Origin: Gammaproteobacteria bacterium
GTDB lineage: Bacteria; Pseudomonadota; Gammaproteobacteria; Steroidobacterales; Woeseiaceae
Assembly: GCA_024640305.1 (NCBI GenBank)
Contig: JAHEFG010000007.1
Coordinates: 47,450 to 111,449, forward strand
Direction of reading: 5' to 3'
DNA: 64,000 nt
Shown: one piece after another, positions 37,313-48,711 of the stretch
Layout: each line of letters begins with the position of its first letter
Position numbering within the stretch: position 1 is the first letter of the stretch
Translations under genes and position numbers: made by a program
Notes under the pieces: generated by a model
Database searches by the model: none
Told to the model about the DNA's origin: nothing
What the model saw: the letters and a program-made list of their open reading frames with translations, nothing else

Positions 37313-38470
37313 TTGACCAAGCCTGCTGTTCTGGCACTTGCTGATGGAACAATATTCCACGGTACCTCCGTGGGAGCCAATGGGCAGACCATTGGTGAGG
37401 TCGTATTTAATACCGCAATGACGGGCTACCAGGAGATCCTGACCGATCCATCCTACTGCCGTCAGATAGTTACGCTGACTTATCCACACATTGGCAATAC
37501 CGGCACCAACAGTTCGGATATGGAGTCGCCGGATATCCATGCGTCGGGCCTGATCATCCGCGATAGCTCATTGGCCAACAGCAACTGGCGCTCCGAGCGG
37601 TCGTTTACCGACTTCCTTGTGCAGGGCAATACCGTTGCGATTGCGGGCATCGATACCCGTAAGCTGACACGCATTATTCGCGAGAAAGGCGCACAGTCGG
37701 GCTGTATCATGACCGGCGAGGCGAGCGCCGAAAAAGCTGTTGAGCATGCGCGTAAGTTCCCCGGCATCGCCGGCATGGATCTGGCGAAGTTTGTGACTAC
37801 GCGCAGGCCGTACCAGTGGTGCTGCGGAGTGACTTTTGGCCAGCGACCGCAAATTCTCAGCCGGCGAATAGCGCCTTACCACGTGGTCGCATACGACTTC
37901 GGCATCAAACGCAACATTTTGCGCTTATTGTCAGATCTTGACTGTCGCATGACAGTTGTGCCGGCAACGACTACTGCTGCGGAAGCAATGGCGTTGCTGC
38001 CGGACGGCATCTTCCTGTCAAACGGACCTGGTGACCCGGAGCCTTGCGATTACGCCATCACGGCGATCCGAGAGTTGCTGGAGCTGGGGATCCCGATTTT
38101 CGGCATTTGCCTGGGGCACCAATTGCTTGCGCTCGCCGCAGGCGCCAAAACCGAGAAAATGAAGTTCGGGCATCACGGTGCGAACCATCCGGTACAGAGC
38201 CTGGAAACAGGGCAGGTCATGATTACGAGCCAGAATCACGGCTTCGCCGTAGATGAGGACAGCCTTCCGGAGAATGTGGAGCCCACTCATCGTTCCCTGT
38301 TCGATGCAACGTTGCAGGGCATCGCGTTCAGGGATAAGCCGGCTTTTGGCTTTCAGGGGCACCCGGAAGCGAGCCCCGGGCCACATGACCTGATGCCACT
38401 GTTCGACCGTTTTATTCACGATATGGACACCAAGAAACGTAGTTTTAGCAGATCGATGTTGTCTAGATAA
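37313..38470 (+). CDS. carA: Carbamoyl-phosphate synthase small subunit
   Basis: The glutaminase subunit: it releases ammonia from glutamine and passes it to CarB to make carbamoyl phosphate for pyrimidines and arginine. The C-terminal class I amidotransferase domain has the nucleophile in [11 protein letters not shown] and the His/Glu in [13 protein letters not shown]; the N-terminal part has [18 protein letters not shown] and [13 protein letters not shown] 37313 is chosen because GAGG lies 7 bases upstream and the family begins just before ALLALADGT; ATG 37250 lies inside the hairpin terminator. It gives 385 residues, the normal size. Confidence 0.95.
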   Translation: MTKPAVLALADGTIFHGTSVGANGQTIGEVVFNTAMTGYQEILTDPSYCRQIVTLTYPHIGNTGTNSSDMESPDIHASGLIIRDSSLANSNWRSERSFTDFLVQGNTVAIAGIDTRKLTRIIREKGAQSGCIMTGEASAEKAVEHARKFPGIAGMDLAKFVTTRRPYQWCCGVTFGQRPQILSRRIAPYHVVAYDFGIKRNILRLLSDLDCRMTVVPATTTAAEAMALLPDGIFLSNGPGDPEPCDYAITAIRELLELGIPIFGICLGHQLLALAAGAKTEKMKFGHHGANHPVQSLETGQVMITSQNHGFAVDEDSLPENVEPTHRSLFDATLQGIAFRDKPAFGFQGHPEASPGPHDLMPLFDRFIHDMDTKKRSFSRSMLSR

Positions 38471-38532
38471 TTTGTCAAAACAATGAGTTATATAGAAAAC
38501 ATGATAAATAGGATTAATTGAAGACACGTACA

Positions 38533-41500
38533 ATGCCCAGACGAACCGACATAGAAAGTGTCTTGATTATCGGAGCCGGACCGATAGTCATCGGCCAGGC
38601 ATGTGAATTCGATTATTCCGGTGCGCAGGCCTGCAAGGCGCTCAAGGAAGAGGGCTTACGCGTCATTCTCGTCAATTCGAACCCGGCGACCATAATGACG
38701 GATCCCGAAACTGCAGATGCGATTTACATCGAGCCTGTGCACTGGACTGCAGTAGAGCGAATCATTGCCAAAGAAAGGCCGGATGCGTTGCTGCCAACAA
38801 TGGGCGGTCAGACAGCCCTCAACTGCGCGCTCGATCTTGCCCGTGAAGGCGTTCTCGAAAAATACAATGTCGAGATGATTGCGGCATCGCGGGAAGCCAT
38901 CGACATGGCTGAAGATCGCGATCTCTTTCGTAAGGCGATGACAGAAATCGGCCTCGAAAGTCCCCGCGCTGAAATCGTGCATACCCTGGAAGATGCGCTC
39001 GAAAAGCAGGAAGGAATCGGTTTCCCGACGATTATCCGGCCGTCCTTTACGCTCGGCGGCAGCGGTGGTGGTATTGCGTACAACCGCGAAGAATTCGAGC
39101 GTATTGTCACGCACGGCCTGGAGATGTCACCGACGACAGAGGTGCTGCTCGAGGAGTCCGTGATCGGCTGGAAAGAGTTCGAGATGGAGGTCGTTCGAGA
39201 CCGCAACGACAATTGCATCATCGTTTGCGCCATCGAGAATTTCGATCCGATGGGCGTTCATACCGGGGACTCGATCACCGTGGCACCGGCGCAGACGCTA
39301 ACGGATAGGGAATACCAGCGTCTCAGAAATGCATCGATCCAGGTCTTGCGCAAGATTGGCGTCGAAACCGGCGGCTCAAACGTGCAGTTCGCGATCAATC
39401 CGCAAGATGGGCGAGTCCTGATTATCGAAATGAACCCGCGTGTTTCCCGGTCGTCGGCGCTGGCGTCGAAAGCCACCGGGTTCCCAATTGCCAAGGTAGC
39501 CGCAAAGCTAGCCATTGGTTATACGCTGGATGAGCTCAAAAACGACATCACAGGTGGCGCCACGCCGGCGTCGTTCGAGCCAACGATCGACTACGTTGTC
39601 ACGAAGATACCTCGCTTTACTTTTGAGAAATTCCCGGGGGCCAACGATCGGCTGACGACACAAATGAAGTCCGTTGGCGAGGTCATGGCAATGGGCCGCA
39701 CGTTCCAGGAATCTTTACAAAAAGCGCTGCGAGGCCTGGAGACCGGCATTACGGGACTTAACGAGATTATCGACTCCGTTGAGACCGACGCCGAGAAGTA
39801 CAAGTTGCGCCAGGAATTGCGAATTCCCGGCGCCGATCGCCTGCGCTACGTCGCCGACGCGATTCGCCACGGATTTACGTTTGACGACGTCGCGAGAATT
39901 ACCGGTATCGACCCTTGGTTCCTCGCACAGATTCAAGACCTGCTTGAAACCGAGGAGATAATACGAGGGGCGAGCCTGGCAGGTCTTGATGCGGCCTCGA
40001 TGCTGGCTATCAAACGCAAGGGATTCTCAGACGCGCGGATCGCGCAGCTATTGGGCGTTACGGAACGAGCTGTGCGCAAACGGCGGCTTGAGCTGGACAT
40101 CAGGCCTGTCTTCAAGCGAGTCGATACCTGTGCGGCCGAATTTTCGACGACGACGGCCTATCTCTATTCGACCTACGAAGAAGAATGTGAGGCAGAGCCG
40201 ACGGATCGAGCGAAGATCATGATCCTGGGTGGTGGGCCAAACCGTATCGGGCAGGGCATCGAGTTCGACTACTGCTGTGTGCACGCGGCACTCGCGCTCA
40301 AGGAATCGGGTTACGAAACCATCATGGTCAATTGCAACCCGGAAACGGTTTCGACTGATTACGACACTTCGGATCGGCTCTACTTCGAGTCACTGACGTT
40401 CGAAGACGTCATGGAGATCATCGACAAGGAGCAACCGAAGGGCGTCATAGTTCAGTACGGTGGCCAGACGCCGCTCAAGCTGGCTCGCGATCTTGAGGCG
40501 GCGGGAGCCCCCATCATCGGAACGTCACCGGATTCGATCGACCTGGCTGAGGATCGGGAGCGCTTCAAGCAACTCGTTGAGTCATTAAACCTCAGGCAGC
40601 CGCCGAACAATACGGCGCGAAACAAGGAAGAGGCCCTGGCCAGGGCCGGCGATGTCGGCTACCCGCTGGTCGTGCGGCCGTCATATGTTCTGGGCGGCCG
40701 GGCAATGGAGATTGTTCACACCGACGAGGATCTTGCGGCATATATGGACGCCGCGATTGATGTGTCGAATGACAGCCCTGTCTTGCTCGACCGCTTTCTC
40801 GATCTTGCTATCGAGGTCGATGTCGATTGCGTCTGCGATGGCGAGCGTGTGCTGATTGGTGGCGTCATGGAGCATATCGAGCAGGCCGGTGTGCATTCAG
40901 GTGATTCCGGATGTTCGTTGCCGCCATTCAGCTTATCGAAGGACTTGCAGGATGAGATGCATGCGCAGGTCGTCAAGCTGGCAAAGGGCCTGAATGTAGT
41001 TGGCCTTATGAATACCCAGTTCGCTATTCAAAACAACATCGTTTACCTGCTCGAAGTAAACCCGCGTGCGTCACGGACGGTGCCATTTGTATCCAAGGCT
41101 ATCGGAATACCGGTGGCCAAGATTGCGGCGAAAGTCATGGTGGGCGAGTCATTAGCGCAACAGGGTTTCGTTAACCAGCGCATTCCAGGCTATTACTCAG
41201 TGAAGGAAGCTGTGTTCCCGTTCATCAAGTTCCCGGGAGCTGACCCGATTCTGGGTCCGGAAATGAAATCGACGGGTGAGGTCATGGGGGTTGGCAGGAC
41301 ATTCGGAGAAGCCTATGCGAAGGCACAACTCGCCTCCGGCGTGGTCTTGCCCCGGCAGGGGGCGGCTCTGTTGAGCGTGCGCGAGCGCGATAAGGATAGT
41401 GCGGTCGAACTGGCCAAAATACTGGTCAGCCAGGGGTTTGATGTTGTGGCAACTCATGGCACAGCACAAAAGCTCGCCGCGGCTGGGGTATCATGCCGAC

Positions 41501-41757
41501 GAGTCAACAAGGTTCGAGAGGGAAGACCGCATATCGTGGACATGATCAAAAACAGCGAAATTGACCTTATCGTGAATACCACGGAAGGCAAGCAGGCGAT
41601 TAACGAGTCTGCGTCGATACGGGCCGAAGCGGTGCGCCGAGGTGTGACGTATTACACGACGCTGAACGCAGCGATTGCGACCTGTAAAGCTATTGAGCAT
41701 CTGGATGATGGAGACGTGAATCGTCTTCAGGACCTGCATAAAGAGGTAGCAGCATGA
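38533..41757 (+). CDS. carB: Carbamoyl-phosphate synthase large subunit
   Basis: The synthase subunit, with two homologous ATP-grasp halves that phosphorylate bicarbonate and carbamate, an oligomerisation domain and a C-terminal MGS-like allosteric domain (about 940-1074, where ornithine and UMP act in E. coli). It starts [22 protein letters not shown], exactly the family start, so ATG 38533 is used; TTG 38518 has a closer AGGA and would add five residues. The length of 1074 is normal. It overlaps greA by 4 bases (ATGA). Confidence 0.97.
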   Translation: MPRRTDIESVLIIGAGPIVIGQACEFDYSGAQACKALKEEGLRVILVNSNPATIMTDPETADAIYIEPVHWTAVERIIAKERPDALLPTMGGQTALNCALDLAREGVLEKYNVEMIAASREAIDMAEDRDLFRKAMTEIGLESPRAEIVHTLEDALEKQEGIGFPTIIRPSFTLGGSGGGIAYNREEFERIVTHGLEMSPTTEVLLEESVIGWKEFEMEVVRDRNDNCIIVCAIENFDPMGVHTGDSITVAPAQTLTDREYQRLRNASIQVLRKIGVETGGSNVQFAINPQDGRVLIIEMNPRVSRSSALASKATGFPIAKVAAKLAIGYTLDELKNDITGGATPASFEPTIDYVVTKIPRFTFEKFPGANDRLTTQMKSVGEVMAMGRTFQESLQKALRGLETGITGLNEIIDSVETDAEKYKLRQELRIPGADRLRYVADAIRHGFTFDDVARITGIDPWFLAQIQDLLETEEIIRGASLAGLDAASMLAIKRKGFSDARIAQLLGVTERAVRKRRLELDIRPVFKRVDTCAAEFSTTTAYLYSTYEEECEAEPTDRAKIMILGGGPNRIGQGIEFDYCCVHAALALKESGYETIMVNCNPETVSTDYDTSDRLYFESLTFEDVMEIIDKEQPKGVIVQYGGQTPLKLARDLEAAGAPIIGTSPDSIDLAEDRERFKQLVESLNLRQPPNNTARNKEEALARAGDVGYPLVVRPSYVLGGRAMEIVHTDEDLAAYMDAAIDVSNDSPVLLDRFLDLAIEVDVDCVCDGERVLIGGVMEHIEQAGVHSGDSGCSLPPFSLSKDLQDEMHAQVVKLAKGLNVVGLMNTQFAIQNNIVYLLEVNPRASRTVPFVSKAIGIPVAKIAAKVMVGESLAQQGFVNQRIPGYYSVKEAVFPFIKFPGADPILGPEMKSTGEVMGVGRTFGEAYAKAQLASGVVLPRQGAALLSVRERDKDSAVELAKILVSQGFDVVATHGTAQKLAAAGVSCRRVNKVREGRPHIVDMIKNSEIDLIVNTTEGKQAINESASIRAEAVRRGVTYYTTLNAAIATCKAIEHLDDGDVNRLQDLHKEVAA

Positions 41758-42230
41758 ACAAAGTACCGATGACGGTGCGCGGCCATGAACTGCTGCAAGA
41801 GGAGCTCAAGAAGCTCAAGTCAGTTGACCGACCGAGGGTGATCGAGGCGATTGCGGAAGCCAGGGCACACGGTGATTTGAAAGAAAACGCAGAGTATCAC
41901 GCGGCGAAAGAGCAACAGAGCTTCATCGAAGGTCGTATCAAGGATCTCGAAGGCAAGTTGTCACACTTGCAGGTCATTGACGTGACGGCGATCGATGCCA
42001 AAGGAAAGATCGTTTTCGGCTCAACCGTGCAGTTACTGGACGAAGATACGGGTAAGGAAATTGTCTACACGCTGGTCGGAGAAGACGAAGCCGATATCAA
42101 GACCGGGATGATCTCCTACACGTCGCCTATTGCTCGAGCGCTAATAGGCAAGAGCGAGGGCGATGTCGTGTCGTTTCAGGCGCCCGGCGGCGAAAAGATC
42201 TTCGAGGTGCTCGAGGTCAGGTACGTTTGA
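41754..42230 (+). CDS. greA: Transcription elongation factor GreA
   Basis: Rescues backtracked RNA polymerase by stimulating cleavage of the nascent RNA. The 158 residues show the coiled-coil finger with the acidic tip [22 protein letters not shown] and the C-terminal FKBP-like domain ([23 protein letters not shown]). Translationally coupled to carB by ATGA. Its 3' end faces yhbY with 3 bases between. Confidence 0.97.
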   Translation: MNKVPMTVRGHELLQEELKKLKSVDRPRVIEAIAEARAHGDLKENAEYHAAKEQQSFIEGRIKDLEGKLSHLQVIDVTAIDAKGKIVFGSTVQLLDEDTGKEIVYTLVGEDEADIKTGMISYTSPIARALIGKSEGDVVSFQAPGGEKIFEVLEVRYV

Positions 42231-42233
42231 CGT

Positions 42234-42533
42234 TTACCGCTTTGGAATGATGATTTTTCTATTGTCGGCGTTTTCCCTGTAGAGCAACGCGACGTTGCCG
42301 ATTCGTTGTATGAGCTCGGCAGAACTGGTCGCACAGAGTTCGTCGATAATCGCATTGCGTGCGTCTCGGTCGCCCACCCGAACTCGAACCTTGATCAATT
42401 CATGATGGGCGATTGTCGATTCATATTCGGCCATTAGAGACGCGGACAAGCCGGCGTCACCAACCGTAATGACAGGCTTCAGGGCGTGGCCGCGGCCACG
42501 CAGGTACTTCTTTTGTGATTCACTTAGAGTCAT
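42234..42533 (-). CDS. yhbY: CRM-domain ribosome assembly RNA-binding protein
   Basis: A 99-residue YhbY/CRM-domain protein that binds pre-50S particles. It has QKKYLRGRGHALKPVITVGDAGLS, HHELIKVRVRVGDRDAR and the GNVALLYRENADN ending. It is divergent from rlmE, the usual gammaproteobacterial layout. Confidence 0.93.
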   Translation of the reverse strand: MTLSESQKKYLRGRGHALKPVITVGDAGLSASLMAEYESTIAHHELIKVRVRVGDRDARNAIIDELCATSSAELIQRIGNVALLYRENADNRKIIIPKR

Positions 42534-42590
42534 GGGCGCGAAGTGTAACAGTGTATGGGCGGCGGATCCGCTCCGAACGGATGATAAGCA

Positions 42591-43214
42591 GTGAGTAAAC
42601 CCAGAGCCTCCAGTCGGAGTTGGCGTGAGCGCCAGGAGCGAGATCCTTACGTGGCCCAGGCGCGCAGGGATGGCTGGCGATCAAGAGCTGTATACAAACT
42701 CGAGCAAATCGTACAAAAAGAGCGAATTCTCAAGCCGGGCATGACTTGCATTGATCTCGGCGCGGCGCCGGGTGGCTGGAGCCAATACGTTACCGAGACG
42801 CTTAAAGGGCGGACACAGATTGTCGCAATCGACTTGTTGCCCATGGATGCTTTGCCGTCCGTTGAGTTTATTCAGGGCGATTTCACAGACGATGCCGTGT
42901 TGGAAGAAATACGTGCCGCCACAAATGATCAGCGCGTAGATCTTGTAATGTGCGATATGTCCCCCAATATCACCGGAACCAGGGCGATCGATCAGCCAAG
43001 ATCGATGTACCTGGCGGAGCTCGCGCTGGATTTGTGCAAGGACAGGCTAAAAGGTGGCGGCGACTTCATTTGTAAGCTGTTTCAGGGCGAAGGCACCGAT
43101 GCTTTTATCGTTGGCGCAAGAGCTGTTTTTGATCGTGTAAGAGTAATGAAACCAAAGGCATCAAGGGCTGGCAGCCGTGAGGTGTACTTGGTAGCGAGAA
43201 ACTATCAATTGTAG
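42591..43214 (+). CDS. rlmE: 23S rRNA 2'-O-methyltransferase (Um2552)
   Basis: The FtsJ/RrmJ heat-shock methyltransferase that modifies U2552 in the A-loop of 23S rRNA. The 207 residues have the K-D-K-E tetrad: Lys in SRAVYKLEQI, Asp in MCDMSPNITG, Lys in FICKLFQGEG and Glu in SREVYLVAR, plus the SAM site CIDLGAAPGGWSQY. It starts with GTG. It is followed by ftsH 69 bases downstream, a conserved heat-shock pair. Confidence 0.96.
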   Translation: MSKPRASSRSWRERQERDPYVAQARRDGWRSRAVYKLEQIVQKERILKPGMTCIDLGAAPGGWSQYVTETLKGRTQIVAIDLLPMDALPSVEFIQGDFTDDAVLEEIRAATNDQRVDLVMCDMSPNITGTRAIDQPRSMYLAELALDLCKDRLKGGGDFICKLFQGEGTDAFIVGARAVFDRVRVMKPKASRAGSREVYLVARNYQL

Positions 43215-43283
43215 TAGTGTCTAATTGGCTGAAACCTGTCTAAATAGACAGTACTTCTGCTTCCTCCCACCGCGGAAATAACT

Positions 43284-45206
43284 GTGAATGATCTGACCAA
43301 AAATATACTTGTCTTCGTTGTCATAATCGTCGTACTGCTTTCCGTAGTGCAAGGCTTGTCCGGCGTCAGCGGCGGGCAGCCTCAGTCGAAAGACTACTCC
43401 GACTTTTTGCAGCAGGTGCGTTCGGGCCAGGTTGCGTTGGTCGAGATTGAAGGGCAAAAAATTCGCTTTGGTAATCGCGAGCCTTACCCCTATTACACGA
43501 TCAGTCCGGAGACGGATAACAACACACTGATCGGCCTGCTTGATGCCAACGGCGTTGAATTCTCCGCGGCAGAGCCGCAATCGCAGAGCCTTATTGGACA
43601 GCTGCTGATCAGTTCATTCCCGATATTGCTGCTGATAGGTGTCTGGATTTATTTCATGCGACAGATGCAGGGTGGCGGTGGTGGCCGTGGTGCGATGTCA
43701 TTCGGCAAGAGCAAGGCACGGTTGCTGGGCGAAGATCAGGTAGGAGTGTCATTCGCTGATGTTGCAGGTGTCGAGGAGGCTAAAGCCGAGGTATCGGAAG
43801 TTGTCGACTTCCTTAAAGACCCGAGCAAATACCAGCGCCTCGGTGGCAAGATTCCCAAGGGCGTGCTCATGGTTGGTCCTCCGGGCACCGGTAAGACGCT
43901 GCTCGCCAAAGCTATCGCCGGCGAAGCAAAAGTACCGTTTTTCACGATTTCCGGATCTGATTTTGTCGAGATGTTCGTTGGTGTTGGCGCGTCCCGCGTA
44001 CGCGATATGTTCGAGCAGGCAAAGAAGCAGGCACCTTGCATAATCTTTATCGATGAGCTGGACGCGGTCGGCCGCCATCGTGGTGCCGGACTCGGCGGAG
44101 GCCACGACGAACGTGAGCAAACGCTCAACCAGATGCTCGTCGAAATGGACGGTTTCGAGGGTAACGAGGGCATTATCGTAATTGCCGCGACGAACCGGCC
44201 TGACGTACTCGATCCTGCTCTGCTGCGCCCGGGGCGCTTCGACCGACAGGTTGTTGTGCCACTGCCGGATATCCGCGGTCGGGAACTTATCCTCAAAGTG
44301 CATATGCGAAAGGTTCCGCTTGACGACGACGTAGTGCCGAGCGTCATTGCTCGCGGCACGCCAGGGTTCTCAGGCGCAGACCTCGCCAATCTTGTTAATG
44401 AGGCCGCACTGTTCGCGGCGCGGGCAAATAAGCGCGTGGTCAGCATGGAGCAGTTTGAGCAGGCTAAGGACAAAATCATCATGGGCACCGAGAGGCGCTC
44501 GATGGTCATGAGCGAGCAGGAAAAGCTCAATACCGCCTATCACGAGGCGGGACACGCCATTGTCGGGTTCCGGGTTCCGGATCATGATCCTGTATATAAG
44601 GTGACAATTATTCCGCGCGGTCGCGCGTTAGGCGTGACGATGTATCTGCCAGAGGAAGACCGATACAGCACGTCAAAGCAGCAACTGGAAAGTCGGATCT
44701 CAACTCTGTTCGGTGGCCGTCTCGCCGAAGAGCTGGTGTTTGGTAAGGAAGCTGTTACCACCGGTGCATCGAACGATATCGAGCGCTCGACAGAGATTGC
44801 GCGAAACATGGTTACCAAATGGGGATTATCGGAAAAACTCGGTCCGCTCACATACAGTGAGGACGATGGTGAGGTGTTCCTCGGCCGCTCGGTAACGCAG
44901 CACAAGCAAGTATCCGATGTCACGGTACACTCAATAGATGAGGAAGTACGAGCGATCGTTGACCGCAATTACACTCGTGCGAAGGAAATCCTCGAAAACC
45001 ATCTCGACCAGTTGCACGCCATGGCTAAAGCGCTGGTTAAATACGAGACAATCAACCTCTCGCAAATAGAAGAGATTATGGCTGGCAAAAAGCCGAGCCC
45101 ACCTGAAGACTGGGACGACACACTGGACTCAAGTTCAACCACAGGCAAGCCAAAGTCTGAGGGTGAGAGTACCGGGTCGATCGGCGGTCCTGCCAGCGAG
45201 CACTAG
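43284..45206 (+). CDS. ftsH: ATP-dependent zinc metalloprotease FtsH
   Basis: A membrane-bound AAA protease that degrades sigma-32, LpxC and unassembled membrane proteins. The 640 residues have two N-terminal membrane helices around a small periplasmic domain, the AAA module (Walker [15 protein letters not shown], Walker [13 protein letters not shown] with [12 protein letters not shown]) and the zinc site HEAGH (about 417) with the third ligand further on. It starts with GTG 43284. The acidic Ser-rich C-terminal tail is usual. Confidence 0.98.
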   Translation: MNDLTKNILVFVVIIVVLLSVVQGLSGVSGGQPQSKDYSDFLQQVRSGQVALVEIEGQKIRFGNREPYPYYTISPETDNNTLIGLLDANGVEFSAAEPQSQSLIGQLLISSFPILLLIGVWIYFMRQMQGGGGGRGAMSFGKSKARLLGEDQVGVSFADVAGVEEAKAEVSEVVDFLKDPSKYQRLGGKIPKGVLMVGPPGTGKTLLAKAIAGEAKVPFFTISGSDFVEMFVGVGASRVRDMFEQAKKQAPCIIFIDELDAVGRHRGAGLGGGHDEREQTLNQMLVEMDGFEGNEGIIVIAATNRPDVLDPALLRPGRFDRQVVVPLPDIRGRELILKVHMRKVPLDDDVVPSVIARGTPGFSGADLANLVNEAALFAARANKRVVSMEQFEQAKDKIIMGTERRSMVMSEQEKLNTAYHEAGHAIVGFRVPDHDPVYKVTIIPRGRALGVTMYLPEEDRYSTSKQQLESRISTLFGGRLAEELVFGKEAVTTGASNDIERSTEIARNMVTKWGLSEKLGPLTYSEDDGEVFLGRSVTQHKQVSDVTVHSIDEEVRAIVDRNYTRAKEILENHLDQLHAMAKALVKYETINLSQIEEIMAGKKPSPPEDWDDTLDSSSTTGKPKSEGESTGSIGGPASEH

Positions 45207-45239
45207 TTACCGCTCCTCGCCAGTAATGCGCCAAACCTG

Positions 45240-46070
45240 ATGTTGCGTCTCGGTCCCGTCAAACTGGACAGCCCTGCAGTGATGGGCGTGCTCAATGTCA
45301 CTCCCGACTCATTCTCGGACGGTGGTCGATATTCGACGGTCGATGTCGCGTTGCGACGGGCGCAGGAAATGGCAGAGCAGGGTGCGGCGATAGTCGACGT
45401 GGGCGGCGAGTCAACCCGACCCGGCGCCAACGCCGTTGACGAACAGCAGGAACTGGATCGGGTAATGCCGGTCATCGAAGCACTGCGTCGTGCAATTGAC
45501 CTGCCGATATCCATCGATACCAGCAAACCTGGCGTTATGCGGGCGGCCGTCGCGGCCGGAGCTTCGATCATTAACGATGTATATGCGCTGCGGGCCAACG
45601 GCGCATTGCAGGCTGCGGTCGAGTTGCAGCAGCCGGTGTGTCTTATGCACATGCAAGGGGAGCCTCGCACTATGCAGAATGAGCCGCAGTACGACGATGT
45701 TGTGGCGGAGGTCACACAGTTTCTGCGCGAGCGCGTGGCACAATGCATTCAGGCGGGGCTGGGCGAGGGATTGATAATTGTCGATCCAGGATTCGGTTTC
45801 GGCAAAAGACCGGCGCATAATATCGAGTTGCTCGCCGGGTTGAGGCAGGTTACCGAGATCGGCGTTCCGGTACTCGCGGGTCTTTCGCGGAAGTCGACGC
45901 TTGGCTGGATAACGGGCAAAGATGTGTCGCAACTGATGCCCGCAAGTATCGCGGCGGCCGTGTTGGCCGTTCAGCAAGGGGCGCAAATTATCCGTGCGCA
46001 TGATGTTGCAGAAACGGTTGATGCATTACGAGTCGCAACAGCCGTCATGAACTCAGGAAGCAGCGAATGA
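45240..46070 (+). CDS. folP: Dihydropteroate synthase
   Basis: Joins p-aminobenzoate and hydroxymethyl-dihydropterin pyrophosphate in folate synthesis; the target of sulfonamides. The 276-residue TIM barrel shows MGVLNVTPDSFSDGG, VDVGGESTRPGA, ISIDTSKPGVM and IIVDPGFGFGK. ATG 45240 follows ftsH by 33 bases and the stop overlaps glmM as ATGA. Confidence 0.96.
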   Translation: MLRLGPVKLDSPAVMGVLNVTPDSFSDGGRYSTVDVALRRAQEMAEQGAAIVDVGGESTRPGANAVDEQQELDRVMPVIEALRRAIDLPISIDTSKPGVMRAAVAAGASIINDVYALRANGALQAAVELQQPVCLMHMQGEPRTMQNEPQYDDVVAEVTQFLRERVAQCIQAGLGEGLIIVDPGFGFGKRPAHNIELLAGLRQVTEIGVPVLAGLSRKSTLGWITGKDVSQLMPASIAAAVLAVQQGAQIIRAHDVAETVDALRVATAVMNSGSSE

Positions 46071-47401
46071 CTAAGAAGTATTTTGGCACAGACGGGGTTC
46101 GTGGCCGTGTTGGTTCCGATCCGATGACCGTGGATTTCACGATGCGTCTTGCCAGCGCAGCGGCCCAGGTGCTCGTACCGCAGGGTGGTACGGTACTCAT
46201 TGGCAAGGACACACGCTTGTCAGGCTACATGTTTGAAGCGGCACTCGAGGCGGGTTTTGTTGCCGCTGGTGTTGACGTGCTGCTACTTGGGCCACTGCCG
46301 ACACCGGGAATCGCACGCCTTACCCAGGAGTTCGAAGCTGATCTTGGTGTCGTTATCAGTGCTTCGCACAATGCGTATGACGATAACGGCATCAAATTCT
46401 TTGATCGAGCGGGAGCCAAACTCGGTGATGATGTTGAGCGAGCAATCGAGGCGCAGCTAAAAAGCCCGGCCATTACTCGCGAATCAGCAGGGCTCGGTAA
46501 GGCGAAGCGTATCGATACGGCGCGCGTTCGTTACCAGGAATTCTGCGCTTCGACATTTCCCAAAGGCCTCGACCTTGATGGCGTGAAGATCGTTTTCGAC
46601 GGCGCCAACGGCGCTGGCTATAAAGTTGGCCCGCGGACTTTGGCCGATTTGGGGGCCGAAGTCATACCGATCGCCTGTTCCCCGAATGGCTGCAATATCA
46701 ACGATGGCTGCGGTTCGACCAGTCCCGAGGTTCTGCAGCTGACGGTACCAGCCGTTCGCGCCGATATCGGCATTGCGCTCGATGGTGATGGCGACAGAGT
46801 CACGATGGTCGATGAGAACGGTGAGTTGGTCGACGGTGATCAGATTCTGTATATCCTCGCATTGTCGAGAAAGAGCGAGGGGCGCCTCAAAGGCCCGGTT
46901 GTTGGTACGGTTATGAGCAATCTGGGTCTCGAACACGCGCTGGTGGCTGAGAATATCGAATTCCGTCGCGCCAGCGTCGGTGACCGCTATGTTCTCGAGG
47001 CCTTGCGAGAGACAGGTGGAATTATCGGCGGCGAGACGTCCGGCCATATGATCGTTCTCGATAAGACGACCACGGGCGACGGCCTGGTTTGCGCATTGCA
47101 GGTTCTCGCTGTCATGAAACAGACCGGAAAGCCATTATCCGAGCTTGTAGCCGGCATGGCCAAATACCCACAAACAATGCTAAATGTCCGCACTGACAAG
47201 CGTATGGACCCTGGTACTTCGGAGGCTATACGTGATGCGGTTAGCGCAGCTGAAACCGAGCTGGCGGACACGGGGCGTGTGGTGCTTCGGGCCTCGGGCA
47301 CGGAACCGGTGATTCGAGTCATGGTTGAGGGTCAGGATAAGAACCAGGTAATTGCTCTGGCTGAGCGGCTGGCCGCGGTTGTGACGGAAGCGGCTATCTG
47401 A
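46067..47401 (+). CDS. glmM: Phosphoglucosamine mutase
   Basis: Converts glucosamine-6-phosphate to glucosamine-1-phosphate for peptidoglycan and LPS. The 444 residues have the phosphoserine loop ISASHNAYDDNGIKFF (about 100-115), the metal site LDGDGDRVTMVD and the sugar loop GGETSGHMI, with a final phosphate-binding RASGTEPVIRVMVEG. Coupled to folP by ATGA, the conserved order. Confidence 0.97.
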   Translation: MTKKYFGTDGVRGRVGSDPMTVDFTMRLASAAAQVLVPQGGTVLIGKDTRLSGYMFEAALEAGFVAAGVDVLLLGPLPTPGIARLTQEFEADLGVVISASHNAYDDNGIKFFDRAGAKLGDDVERAIEAQLKSPAITRESAGLGKAKRIDTARVRYQEFCASTFPKGLDLDGVKIVFDGANGAGYKVGPRTLADLGAEVIPIACSPNGCNINDGCGSTSPEVLQLTVPAVRADIGIALDGDGDRVTMVDENGELVDGDQILYILALSRKSEGRLKGPVVGTVMSNLGLEHALVAENIEFRRASVGDRYVLEALRETGGIIGGETSGHMIVLDKTTTGDGLVCALQVLAVMKQTGKPLSELVAGMAKYPQTMLNVRTDKRMDPGTSEAIRDAVSAAETELADTGRVVLRASGTEPVIRVMVEGQDKNQVIALAERLAAVVTEAAI

Positions 47402-47441
47402 AGATATCGGCTTCGGCGACCAGGTTGATCCCTGTAATTCG

Positions 47442-47470
47442 TTGATTTGCAGGGTTAGCCTCGGTATCCT
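47442..47470 (+). promoter_or_regulatory. Candidate sigma-70 promoter of tpiA-secG
   Basis: TTGATT (47442-47447), 17 bases, TATCCT (47465-47470), 33 bases before the tpiA ATG. Confidence 0.45.
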
Positions 47471-47503
47471 TGCGCGCCTTTTGAGCTTGGGAACACACGT
47501 ACT

Positions 47504-48262
47504 ATGCGCGACATTCTCGTAGCAGGTAACTGGAAAATGAACGGCAGTATGGCGAGCAGTCAAGAGCTCGTTGCCGGCATTGTTGCGGGTGCGCCACAGT
47601 CAGGCAGCGCCAAGCTGTTGATTTGTCCGCCTTTTCCGTATCTTGCCGCGGTTGCGAGGCAGGTTTCCGGGAGCAGCGTGCTACTGGGCGCGCAAAATGT
47701 CTCAGAGCATGAGTCGGGCGCATTTACTGGTGAGGTAGCGCCAGCGATGCTACGGGACGTTGGTTGCGAGTACGTGATTGTAGGGCACTCCGAGCGGCGT
47801 GCCTTGTACGGTGAGACCAGTTTTGCGGTTGCTGCGAAGTTTAAAGCTGCCCTGGACGCCGGTCTCAAGCCGATTTTGTGCGTGGGCGAAACGCTGGAGC
47901 AGCGCGAGAGCGGCGGTACGGAATCGGTTGTCGAGGTGCAGCTTGGAGCGGTCATCGACAAAGTCGGCATAGCAGGATTCAAGTCGGCTGTTGTCGCTTA
48001 TGAGCCAGTCTGGGCGATTGGTACCGGTGTAACGGCGAGCCCTGAGCAGGCACAGGATGTGCACAGCCATATTCGGGGCGTAATGGCCGGACATGATGCG
48101 GAAGTAGCTGGGTCGACACAAATTCTGTACGGCGGCAGCATGAAAGGGGAGAATGCGGCGGGATTACTTGCCATGCCAGATATTGACGGCGGGCTAATCG
48201 GTGGCGCGTCACTTAAAGCAGGCGACTTTTTGGCGATCGCGGAAGCGGCCGCTCAGGTTTGA
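47504..48262 (+). CDS. tpiA: Triosephosphate isomerase
   Basis: Interconverts glyceraldehyde-3-phosphate and dihydroxyacetone phosphate. The 252-residue barrel shows AGNWKMNGS with the substrate Lys, VGHSERRALYG with the catalytic His and YEPVWAIGTG with the catalytic Glu, plus the flexible loop, here AIGTGVTASPEQAQDVH. secG follows 7 bases after the stop. Confidence 0.97.
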   Translation: MRDILVAGNWKMNGSMASSQELVAGIVAGAPQSGSAKLLICPPFPYLAAVARQVSGSSVLLGAQNVSEHESGAFTGEVAPAMLRDVGCEYVIVGHSERRALYGETSFAVAAKFKAALDAGLKPILCVGETLEQRESGGTESVVEVQLGAVIDKVGIAGFKSAVVAYEPVWAIGTGVTASPEQAQDVHSHIRGVMAGHDAEVAGSTQILYGGSMKGENAAGLLAMPDIDGGLIGGASLKAGDFLAIAEAAAQV

Positions 48263-48269
48263 GGAAAAA

Positions 48270-48689
48270 ATGGACACGATTCAAAAAGCAGTACTTATTG
48301 CACACACACTTATAGCCCTGGGCATTATTGCCCTGGTATTGCTGCAGCGCGGCAAGGGCGCCGATGCCGGCGCAGCGTTCGGTGCTGGTGCTTCAGGCAC
48401 GGTATTCGGCGCGCGCGGTTCCGGCAGTTTCTTCTCACGAGCTACGGCGATCCTGGCGACAGCATTTTTTGTCAGCAGCCTCACACTCGCTTATCTCAGT
48501 AGCCAGCGTTCAACCGGGCCGGAGAGCTTGCTCGAGGACGCAGCCATTATTGAGGAGCAGACTGAGGAAGCGCCGGTTATTAGTGAGGAGACGCCTGTAT
48601 CAGATATGCCATCTTTGGATTTGCCGGACGACGAAGCTGCAATTCCAGCCCTCGAAGAAGAGGTTCCTGCAGAAGATCAGGGGCAATAA
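48270..48689 (+). CDS. secG: Protein translocase subunit SecG with long acidic tail
   Basis: A subunit of the SecYEG channel. The 139 residues have two membrane helices (about 6-24 and 56-76) joined by the conserved loop LLQRGKGADAGAAFGAGASGTVFGARGSGSFFSR. The C-terminal 55-60 residues are strongly acidic (many Glu, Asp and Pro), longer than in E. coli SecG. GAGGA just before the ATG sets the start. The tRNA-Leu gene follows by 22 bases, a conserved link. Confidence 0.95.
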   Translation: MDTIQKAVLIAHTLIALGIIALVLLQRGKGADAGAAFGAGASGTVFGARGSGSFFSRATAILATAFFVSSLTLAYLSSQRSTGPESLLEDAAIIEEQTEEAPVISEETPVSDMPSLDLPDDEAAIPALEEEVPAEDQGQ

Positions 48690-48711
48690 GTCGGGTAAAC
48701 TTTTAGCACAC

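Noticed and set aside
43736..44530. 264-codon open frame antisense to ftsH
   Set aside because: Ser/Arg-rich composition typical of the reverse strand of a conserved gene; ftsH is certain.
45411..46001. 196-codon open frame antisense to folP
   Set aside because: Shadow of folP with no domain or initiation signal.
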